From an uncultured Anaeroplasmataceae bacterium (GTDB taxonomy: Bacteria > Bacillota_I > Bacilli_A > Acholeplasmatales > Anaeroplasmataceae): DNA of 64,000 nucleotides. The stretch lies in the NCBI GenBank assembly GCA_947629825.1, contig CANRFF010000002.1, forward strand, positions 151,875 to 215,874, in the 5' to 3' direction. Below are positions 54,896 through 61,534 of this stretch, one piece after another. The notes under the pieces were generated by a model. It made no database searches. It worked only from the letters and a program-made list of their open reading frames with translations, and was not told the DNA's origin. A program made the translations under genes and the position numbers. Numbering within the stretch: the stretch's first letter is position 1; every line of letters starts with the position of its first letter.

Positions 54896-55579
54896 ATGAA
54901 ACATTTGGATGCCTCGATCGGTTCAAGATTCGGTGCGTATCTCATTGATTTTATTCTCATCGGGATTGTCAATTTGATTTTGCTCAACTTTGTCGCATAT
55001 CCTCTTTTGGGATATGATCCGACGGAAGTGATTATGAATAAACTGGAAATCTTTCAAACGATGGAATTGACCGAAACGGAAGTATTGGATCTCTTGAGGG
55101 AAATCATCATCTTATACGGAATCGAGCTGGGAATCAGTTATGCGATTCTGTTGCCGTTGGTGTTTTTATATATGTGCCTGTTGCCTTATTTTTGGGAAAA
55201 TCAAACGGTCGGAAGAATGTTGTTTCATGTCCGTGTGGTTTCAATGAAAGACGAAGAAAAAGTTTCTCTGCCGAAACTGTTGATTCGGGAGCTGCTCGGA
55301 TATATCGTTATGTCGTTTTTTTCGGGAAGCATCTTGATTTTTGTTTTGTTGGTTGTGGTGCTGAACAAAAAAAGATCGATTTGCGACTATATGGCCTCTA
55401 CCCGTCTGATCAATGTAAGACAACCGATCGTCGAAGAACCGCAGGAAAATCCGTTTGCGTTTTTCGATCGTCAAGCCAATAAAGATTATATGGATGCCGA
55501 AGTTCATGAGGTGCATTCGCAGGAAGAGACGAATTCTTCCTCCGAAGAATCTTCCGAAGACGACTATAAGGTAATTTAA
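54896..55579 (+). CDS. RDD-family membrane protein
   Basis: The start follows AAGGGAGTG. The 227 residues hold an RDD domain: ASIGSRFGAYLIDFILIGIVNLIL for the first helix with the conserved Arg and Asp, then a central helix pair and ENQTVGRMLFHVRVVSMKDEEKVSL, the usual loop before the last helix. A Ser/Glu-rich cytoplasmic tail of about 60 residues follows (EETNSSSEESSEDD). RDD proteins are poorly understood; some exchange ions. The next gene starts 2 bases after its stop. Confidence 0.9.
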   Translation: MKHLDASIGSRFGAYLIDFILIGIVNLILLNFVAYPLLGYDPTEVIMNKLEIFQTMELTETEVLDLLREIIILYGIELGISYAILLPLVFLYMCLLPYFWENQTVGRMLFHVRVVSMKDEEKVSLPKLLIRELLGYIVMSFFSGSILIFVLLVVVLNKKRSICDYMASTRLINVRQPIVEEPQENPFAFFDRQANKDYMDAEVHEVHSQEETNSSSEESSEDDYKVI

Positions 55580-55580
55580 A

Positions 55581-56117
55581 ATGAAGCAATTTATTTTATT
55601 TCGCAAAAACGAGTATGCCGAAGAAATTCAAGAAGTTTTTACGATGCTTTTGGGAAAAACGATTGAATGGAAAGACTATGGTACTTATTTTATTCTGGTT
55701 CACCGGAAACATCTGTTTCAGGAAATCGAACAAACCGTTCATTCTTTGGAAAACGATCTGAATACGACGATTTGCGCCTATCAGTCTTACGAAGCGAATG
55801 ATTTGTTTTTGGAAAAAGAATTGCAGTTTGTTTTACCGGTTTGGTTGATGCGCTCTTACGGGTGTTTTTGCTTAAAAACATTACTGCCGTACTTCAATGA
55901 AAATCGGGAACTGTTGGACTTTATTTTGGAAAAGACATTGGTAACACCTGCCATTATCGAAACGATGGCCGAGTGCAATTTGAATGTTTCTTCAACGGCG
56001 GCCAAACTATATATGCACCGGAATTCGTTGTTGTATAAACTGGATCGTCTGAAAGAACTGAAAAATTTCGATTTGCGTACTTTTCGGGATTGTTATTTGT
56101 TATATCGTTTATTGTAA
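55581..56117 (+). CDS. PucR/CdaR-type helix-turn-helix protein
   Basis: The 178-residue protein ends with the PucR-type helix-turn-helix (about 125-178): MAECNLNVSSTAAKLYMHRNSLLYKLDRLKEL followed by DLRTFRDCYLLYRLL. The N-terminal 120 residues lack the usual sensor domains and resemble no family I can name. It follows the RDD gene by 2 bases and precedes the general ATPase gene at 56211. It may regulate carbohydrate transport, but only position supports that. Confidence 0.88.
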   Translation: MKQFILFRKNEYAEEIQEVFTMLLGKTIEWKDYGTYFILVHRKHLFQEIEQTVHSLENDLNTTICAYQSYEANDLFLEKELQFVLPVWLMRSYGCFCLKTLLPYFNENRELLDFILEKTLVTPAIIETMAECNLNVSSTAAKLYMHRNSLLYKLDRLKELKNFDLRTFRDCYLLYRLL

Positions 56118-56140
56118 AGGGAAAAATTTCCCTTTTTTTT
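56116..56140 (+). terminator. Terminator after the PucR-type gene
   Basis: AAAGGGAAA and TTTCCCTTT form the stem and are followed by TTTTTTTT. Confidence 0.85.
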
Positions 56141-56177
56141 GTGCAAATTGTCCATAGGTTTTTGTTGAAAAAACGGG

Positions 56178-56183
56178 TATAAT
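56178..56183 (+). promoter_or_regulatory. -10 box of the second MsmX-type gene
   Basis: Perfect TATAAT 28 bases before the start. TAGGTT at 56155-56160, 17 bases upstream, is a poor -35 match. Confidence 0.5.
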
Positions 56184-56210
56184 GAAATCAATAAAATTAG
56201 GAGGATTTTT

Positions 56211-57317
56211 ATGGCAACTTTAAAATTGGTAAATGTGAATAAGATTTATCCGAATGGTGTTCAAGCCGTTTTCGATTTCAACTTGGACATTAAAGACAAA
56301 GAATTTATTGTCTTCGTAGGACCTTCCGGATGTGGAAAGTCGACGACGCTACGGATGATTGCCGGATTGGAAGACATTTCCAGCGGAGAATTCTATATTG
56401 ACGACGTATTTATGAACAACGTCAATCCGAAAGATCGTGGAATTGCGATGGTATTCCAGTCTTATGCACTATATCCGCATATGACCATCTACAACAATAT
56501 GGCATTCGGCTTGCAATTACGTCATATGCCGAGAGAAGAAATCGACAAGAGAGTCGCAGAGGCAGCGAAAATTCTGGGATTGGAAAATTTATTAGATCGG
56601 TATCCTCGTCAGTTGTCCGGTGGACAGAATCAACGTGTGGCTCTGGGTCGGGCGATTGTTCGGGACGCCAAAGTATTCCTGATGGACGAACCTCTGTCCA
56701 ATCTGGATGCGAAATTACGTGTAACGATGCGTGGAGAATTGACCAAACTTCATAGAAGATTGGGTTCGACGACGATTTATGTAACTCACGATCAGATTGA
56801 AGCGATGACCATGGCTTCGAGAATCGTTGTTATGAGAGACGGAAGAATTCAACAAGTGGGAACTCCTCAGGAGATTTACGAACATCCGTCGAACGTGTTT
56901 GTCGGTGGATTCATCGGTACTCCGCCAATGAATTTCATTACGGGAACCGTAGATAAAACGGGACAATTCGTTTCGGAAGACGGGTCTCAGAAAGTTCAGA
57001 TTCCTGCCGGGAAACTGAAAGTTCTTTCCGATAAAAAATATGTCGGGAAACCGGTCATTTTGGGAATCCGTCCGGAAGATATTCACGATGATCCGGTAGT
57101 GCTTGAAACTTATGCCGATTCCACGGTTACCGTGAAAGTGGATTTGGCGGAATTGTTGGGTTCCGACACGAACATTTACGCAACCATCGGAAATGATTCC
57201 ATTATCGCATCCGTACCTGCCAGAGATGACTTACAAAAAGGTCATGAAATCAAGTTGGCTTTCGATATGAATCATTGTCACGTATTCGACAAAGATACGG
57301 AAGAAGCCGTTCTTTAA
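56211..57317 (+). CDS. msmX: MsmX/UgpC-type multipurpose sugar-import ATPase
   Basis: The 368-residue ATPase closely resembles the copy at 49030. Walker [11 protein letters not shown]-loop [23 protein letters not shown], signature [18 protein letters not shown], Walker [18 protein letters not shown]-loop [14 protein letters not shown] and the C-terminal OB/TOBE domain are complete. It stands alone with its own promoter and terminator and no permease genes, which fits a shared housekeeping ATPase serving several ABC importers, as known for MsmX in Bacillus and MsmK in streptococci. Confidence 0.95.
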   Translation: MATLKLVNVNKIYPNGVQAVFDFNLDIKDKEFIVFVGPSGCGKSTTLRMIAGLEDISSGEFYIDDVFMNNVNPKDRGIAMVFQSYALYPHMTIYNNMAFGLQLRHMPREEIDKRVAEAAKILGLENLLDRYPRQLSGGQNQRVALGRAIVRDAKVFLMDEPLSNLDAKLRVTMRGELTKLHRRLGSTTIYVTHDQIEAMTMASRIVVMRDGRIQQVGTPQEIYEHPSNVFVGGFIGTPPMNFITGTVDKTGQFVSEDGSQKVQIPAGKLKVLSDKKYVGKPVILGIRPEDIHDDPVVLETYADSTVTVKVDLAELLGSDTNIYATIGNDSIIASVPARDDLQKGHEIKLAFDMNHCHVFDKDTEEAVL

Positions 57318-57323
57318 AAACAA

Positions 57324-57368
57324 AAAGTCAATCTGTCTCGCTTTTGACGAGCAGATTGGCTTTTTTTT
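57324..57368 (+). terminator. Terminator after msmX
   Basis: AGTCAATCTG and CAGATTGGCT pair (one G-U), with an inner CTCG/CGAG stem, followed by TTTTTTTT. Confidence 0.9.
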
Positions 57369-57377
57369 CGTTTTTAG

Positions 57378-57406
57378 TTTACAATATGACAAAGTTTTGA
57401 TATAAT
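57378..57406 (+). promoter_or_regulatory. Promoter of acpP
   Basis: TTTACA (57378-57383), a 17-base spacer and TGATATAAT with TATAAT at 57401-57406. Confidence 0.8.
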
Positions 57407-57432
57407 AAAAAAGATTTAAGGAGGAAAAAATA

Positions 57433-57666
57433 ATGGCAGTATTTGATAAGGTGAAAGAAATTATTGTAAAAGAATTGAAAGTAGAGCCTGAAAAAGTAGT
57501 CGAAACTGCTTCTTTAAAGGATGATTTAGGCGCAGATAGTTTAGATGCAGTGGAAATTATTATGGATATTGAAGATGAATTCGGCGTACAGATTGAAGAC
57601 GATCAGGCCGAATCGATTAAAACGGTAAAAGATTTGGTAGAATACATCGAATCATTCAAAAAATAA
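57433..57666 (+). CDS. acpP: Acyl carrier protein
   Basis: ACP carries growing fatty acids on a phosphopantetheine arm. The 77-residue acidic protein has the attachment site [19 protein letters not shown], with Ser36 modified by AcpS (gene at 1419). Start ATG behind AAGGAGG. No fatty-acid synthesis genes lie beside it. It is followed by a small hairpin and the LeuRS-like gene. Confidence 0.98.
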   Translation: MAVFDKVKEIIVKELKVEPEKVVETASLKDDLGADSLDAVEIIMDIEDEFGVQIEDDQAESIKTVKDLVEYIESFKK

Positions 57667-57668
57667 TG

Positions 57669-57692
57669 AGCTGCATTGCAGCTTTTTATTTT
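57669..57692 (+). terminator. Attenuating terminator between acpP and the LeuRS-like gene
   Basis: AGCTGC-ATT-GCAGCT stem-loop followed by TTTTATTTT. The downstream gene has a strong ribosome site but no visible promoter, so partial read-through is likely. Confidence 0.7.
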
Positions 57693-57710
57693 GCGGAAGG
57701 AGGTGAAAAA

Positions 57711-59720
57711 GTGAAACAAAATGACGAATACTGGATCGAACGTTGGCAGAAAAGCAAAAGTTTTCAAGTGGAAAAAGATCAAATCAAACCCAAATCGTAT
57801 TTGTTTGCCAGTTTTCCCAAAACGAACATTTACGGTTTTCAAGACGGGCAAATTCGTTCTCTGTTGATGGCCGATGCGATTTCCCGATATGAACGAATGG
57901 CCGGGTATAATGTCTTGTTCCCGGTAGGCTATGATTCACTGGGATTGACTTCTTTTATGGAAAGCAAAAAACACAGCAATTCCATCAATGACGACATTCC
58001 CCATCTTTTTCGCGACCAGATGTTGCGACTCGGAATCAGTATCGACGAACAAAAAGAAATCGACTTGCGTCACGAAGCGTATTTGGCTTCGTTACAGTTG
58101 GCATTTATCGAACTTTACGAAAAAGGATATATCAAGTACGGACAGATGGTGGTTTGTCAGGAACCCAAAACGAAAAAGATTTTCGACCCGTATTTCGATC
58201 GGGACTCTTTCGTCAAAACGGAAATGAATGTTTTTTATCTGGATATCGAATCCGTTGTTCCTCAGGTTTTGGAAAAAATCGAACATTTGCCGGTATCCAA
58301 AACAATGAAAGACGATTTGAAAAAAATTTTGGAACCGCAGTACAGTCTGTGGATTGATTTTTATGTAACCAACGGAAGTAAAATGAAAATCGAGTTGAAA
58401 GAACCGGAATTTATGGGAGGCATTTCTTTTATTTGCATTCATCCCGATTTCGTGGACTTTTCTCTTTATACGGAATATGACGAATACGAAGCGATTGAAA
58501 GATATTTATCGGAAGAAAATTCCGTTGAATTCGGAGTTTTCAGCGGAAATTATGCGATCAATCCGTTGACCGGCAAAAAAATACCGATTTTTATCAGCGT
58601 TCAATTCGCAGAAGGTATTTATGTGGGAAATCCGGCGATTTCCAAAAAAGATGCAACCCTCGCAAAACAGGAAGGGTTGCCGATGATTTCCGTTGTGAAA
58701 AACGGAATCTTTGTCGAAAGCGACTTTTTAAACGGACATCCGTTGGAAGAAGGCAAAGATTTGCTCACCGCCTCTTTTTTAGACGCCGAAATTGCCGTAA
58801 AACATTCTTATTATCTGAAAAATCGAATTTTGGTTTCCTCTTTGGATACTTTCGGAGCCATTTTGCCTTTTTTACAGGAATCGGAAGATCAGTTATTTCC
58901 GTTAAAAAATTATTTGCCCATCACTTTTTCCTCGAAATTCCGACCGGTGTTAGACGATATTGATATCCCGGGAACGTTGATCGGCGGAAGTATCAATCAT
59001 ATTTTTTCTTCGGGGATGTCCTCGATTTTATCACTGCTTTATGATGAACTCGGAGCCGGAGTTTCTCTTTTTTCCGAAGAAGCGATGCAGGCTTTTTCCG
59101 ATTGGAACGGAATGGATTTGATTGCGCTTTATCCCAACGAGACGTTCGAACATCTGTTTTTCCCGCTTTGTGTTCTGGCCATCATCGAAAAAGAAAGTCA
59201 AACGGTATGTCCGTCTTTGTTTCACAAAATCGAATTGATTCAGCCGACATTGGATATTCATATGCTTCCGATGAATCGCAAAAACAACAATATCTTTGAA
59301 CTGGATTCGTATTTGAAAGAATATTCGGGAGATGTTTTGCGCCTCTGTTTTTTGAATTCGGATCCGAATCAGGCATTGATTTTCGAAGAAAGTTCATTGG
59401 AACGATCCTCGCAGTTCATCAAAGGAATCGAAGAATATTTTCAAAAGCCGTTTGCGTCGGAAAATCTGATCTTGGAAGAACGACTTTCCGATTTTTTCAA
59501 AAAAGAAACGCTGTTGTTGGAAGATAAAAATCTCAAAGAATATCTTTGGCAGTTGTTGAAGTTCTATAAAAATATCTTATGGAAAGAATCCTGTACGAAA
59601 AAACAGGCGCTTTTGATATTGAAACTTTGGTATCCGATCCTTCCTTTTACGACGGAAGACATATATGCCGACATTTTCAAAGGAAAAACGTTACTTTGCG
59701 ATGACGGTTGGGGACGGTAA
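57711..59720 (+). CDS. Degenerate leucyl-tRNA synthetase paralogue (class I tRNA ligase-like)
   Basis: The GTG start follows AAGGAGGTG. The 669 residues align with LeuRS (18837) along the synthetase core, without gaps from FASFP through SRYERMAGYNVLFPVGYDSLGL. Both histidines of HIGH are replaced (QDGQ, residues 44-47), and KMSKS is replaced by PMNRK while the following EYSGDVLRL still aligns. The editing-domain frame is kept (YAINPLTGKKIPIFI) but the threonine motif TTRxDT is lost; one Asp (ISKKD) matches the editing aspartate. The protein stops where the C-terminal tRNA-binding domain would start. It cannot be an ordinary LeuRS. The frame is intact, so it is probably a maintained protein with another role. 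The last 30 bases overlap the convergent radical SAM gene. Confidence 0.85.
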   Translation: MKQNDEYWIERWQKSKSFQVEKDQIKPKSYLFASFPKTNIYGFQDGQIRSLLMADAISRYERMAGYNVLFPVGYDSLGLTSFMESKKHSNSINDDIPHLFRDQMLRLGISIDEQKEIDLRHEAYLASLQLAFIELYEKGYIKYGQMVVCQEPKTKKIFDPYFDRDSFVKTEMNVFYLDIESVVPQVLEKIEHLPVSKTMKDDLKKILEPQYSLWIDFYVTNGSKMKIELKEPEFMGGISFICIHPDFVDFSLYTEYDEYEAIERYLSEENSVEFGVFSGNYAINPLTGKKIPIFISVQFAEGIYVGNPAISKKDATLAKQEGLPMISVVKNGIFVESDFLNGHPLEEGKDLLTASFLDAEIAVKHSYYLKNRILVSSLDTFGAILPFLQESEDQLFPLKNYLPITFSSKFRPVLDDIDIPGTLIGGSINHIFSSGMSSILSLLYDELGAGVSLFSEEAMQAFSDWNGMDLIALYPNETFEHLFFPLCVLAIIEKESQTVCPSLFHKIELIQPTLDIHMLPMNRKNNNIFELDSYLKEYSGDVLRLCFLNSDPNQALIFEESSLERSSQFIKGIEEYFQKPFASENLILEERLSDFFKKETLLLEDKNLKEYLWQLLKFYKNILWKESCTKKQALLILKLWYPILPFTTEDIYADIFKGKTLLCDDGWGR

Positions 59721-60647
59721 ATAATGGTCTCCCTGATGTAAATCGTTTTTTCTCAGATATTTGTCGATTTCGTTTCTGACCACCAATTTTTTTCTTGTCC
59801 ACAACGGAGCGACCAGCATTTTTTGCGTGGCGTCCGCAGAGAAACGATGAATAATGACGGAAGGCTTTAATCTTGCGATTTGCAGAGCCGTGATTTCCGC
59901 ATATTCTTCCAAAGACAAAAGCGGAAAAGGGTGTTGTCGGTATTCTTCGTATAAACGGGTATTTTTTAAAAGTAACAAAGAATGAATCTTGATGCCGTCG
60001 ACGTCCAATTGATTGACAAAGTCGATGGTTTCAAGCATTTCTTTTTTTGTTTCCCCCGGAAGTCCGTTGATGATATGAACGACGACTTCGATATTTCTTT
60101 TTTTCAGGTTCCGTACCGCATCGATCATTTCCCGATTGGTTGACGCCCGATGAATTCTTTTGGCCGTTTCGGGATTGGAACTCTGTAAACCGAGTTCGAC
60201 AATGATGGGACGGATTTGATTGAGTTGTCCCAAATAATCGTAAATTTCTTCGGTAAAACAATCGGGACGAGTGGCAATCGCAAAGGCCACACAGTTTTGC
60301 GGATCGATTCTGAGAATCCGCTCATAGATTTCTTTGAGTTTTTCTAGGGGAGCGTAAGTGTTGGAATTGGCTTGTAAATAAGGAATGAACCGACAATTCG
60401 GCCATTTGTTCCAAAGAATGGTTTTGATTTTTTCAAATTGCAGTTCCAACGAATCCTGCGGATTTCCGGCAGTATCCCCGCTTCCCGATGGGGAACAGTA
60501 CGTACATCCGCCGAAGCCTTTCGTTCCGTCTTTATTGGGACAGGAAAAACCGGCATTTAAAGAAATTTTCGCTACTTTATGGTGATATTTTTCCTGATAA
60601 TAGGTTGTTAAGTCGTTGTATCTTTTTTGATTTGTATTCGCTATCAT
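59691..60647 (-). CDS. Radical SAM protein, YhcC/TIGR01212 family
   Basis: The 318-residue protein has the YhcC-type cluster motif CPNKDGTKGFGGCTYC (Cys36, Cys48 and Cys51), spaced CX11CX2C rather than CX3CX2C. YLQANSNTYAP, AIATRPDCF, VELGLQSSNPETAKRIHR, HIINGLPGETKKEML and GIKIHSLLLLKNTRLYEEY follow, all features of this Elp3-like family. Its substrate is not known to me; the group is close to tRNA-modifying enzymes. Start ATG behind AAGGTGAC. It converges on the LeuRS-like gene with a 30-base overlap. Confidence 0.92.
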   Translation of the reverse strand: MIANTNQKRYNDLTTYYQEKYHHKVAKISLNAGFSCPNKDGTKGFGGCTYCSPSGSGDTAGNPQDSLELQFEKIKTILWNKWPNCRFIPYLQANSNTYAPLEKLKEIYERILRIDPQNCVAFAIATRPDCFTEEIYDYLGQLNQIRPIIVELGLQSSNPETAKRIHRASTNREMIDAVRNLKKRNIEVVVHIINGLPGETKKEMLETIDFVNQLDVDGIKIHSLLLLKNTRLYEEYRQHPFPLLSLEEYAEITALQIARLKPSVIIHRFSADATQKMLVAPLWTRKKLVVRNEIDKYLRKNDLHQGDHYLPSPTVIAK

Positions 60648-60664
60648 GATGTCACCTTGGAATA

Positions 60665-60693
60665 ATTATAACAAATTTTATTCTAAAGTGGTA
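60665..60693 (-). promoter_or_regulatory. Promoter of the radical SAM gene
   Basis: On the minus strand, TTGTTATAAT gives an extended -10 (TG-T-TATAAT), with TTACCA about 18 bases upstream. It lies back to back with the plus-strand promoter at 60709. Confidence 0.55.
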
Positions 60694-60708
60694 ATTATTG
60701 TTGGTTTT

Positions 60709-60717
60709 TGATATAAT
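60709..60717 (+). promoter_or_regulatory. Extended -10 promoter of the membrane protein-polC unit
   Basis: TGATATAAT with TATAAT at 60712-60717, 23 bases before the membrane protein start. Confidence 0.6.
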
Positions 60718-60739
60718 AAAAATAATGTGAGGTAAATTT

Positions 60740-61522
60740 ATGGGGAATAGAATCAAAGATTGTCTCTGTCATCCAAAGTGGATCGGTAAATACTTCAAAG
60801 ACCGGATATGGTCGGTATTTTTGATGCTGGTTTTATTTTTCGGCTGTTATGCCGCCGTTTCGGCCGCAAGAGCCTATACGACCGCCCCTTTTACGTCCGA
60901 ATCTGCCTCTTCCTTGGTTTCGACAATTTATCGGAATGCCGAAAACGATATTTATTATCAAGCAGAAGACCATGAGCTTTACGGAACATCGACGGTTTAT
61001 CAAGGTCAGTCTTTCAGTATGTATTTTTTATCCGAAGAAGTGAATTATCAGTCTGAAATCACGATTGTGTTTGATCGGGACAGTGCGGCTGTTTATGAAT
61101 ATAATTTGAAAATCGGTCAAGTTTTTTATCGGGATTTGCGAATATCGTCTTTTTCGCTTGCGAATGTGAAAAAATATCAGTCGGCCGATGTTTACGAATT
61201 CGGCAAATTGGCCATGGCAGTGTTGGAAAGTTCTTTTTTGTATTACCAGTCGTCGGCCTTTTTATACGATTTGGGAGTTACATTGGCGTATTATTTCATG
61301 ATCGTTTTGGTTTTATGTTTTTTCAGCGTTTATATCAATCCGGGAATCGAATTGAAGATTCGCATTAAATTATGTTTTTACGATGCATTGGTGTATTTTG
61401 CGGTTTGTATGTTTTCGGTATTGTTTGGAATTTCCTGGCTTTCGTATGTGGCATTTATCGTGCCGGTCATTTACAATTTGATTACATTCAAACATATCAT
61501 TAAAGTAGTTATTCGGAAATAG
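60740..61522 (+). CDS. DUF1189-like membrane protein
   Basis: The 260 residues start with a short cytoplasmic part (HPKWIGKYFKDRIW), one membrane segment (about 26-45), an outer region of about 125 residues, and three or four membrane segments at the C-terminal end (about 172-250). This layout (an N-terminal helix near a KYFKDR-type start, an outer domain, then grouped helices) resembles DUF1189 proteins, but the assignment is weak. It lies 12 bases before polC and probably shares its transcript. Confidence 0.6.
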   Translation: MGNRIKDCLCHPKWIGKYFKDRIWSVFLMLVLFFGCYAAVSAARAYTTAPFTSESASSLVSTIYRNAENDIYYQAEDHELYGTSTVYQGQSFSMYFLSEEVNYQSEITIVFDRDSAAVYEYNLKIGQVFYRDLRISSFSLANVKKYQSADVYEFGKLAMAVLESSFLYYQSSAFLYDLGVTLAYYFMIVLVLCFFSVYINPGIELKIRIKLCFYDALVYFAVCMFSVLFGISWLSYVAFIVPVIYNLITFKHIIKVVIRK

Positions 61523-61534
61523 GGAGGGAATCTG

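Noticed and set aside
57603-57851. Minus-strand open frame across the acpP end
   Set aside because: Shadow of acpP and the LeuRS-like gene without ribosome site or conserved sequence.
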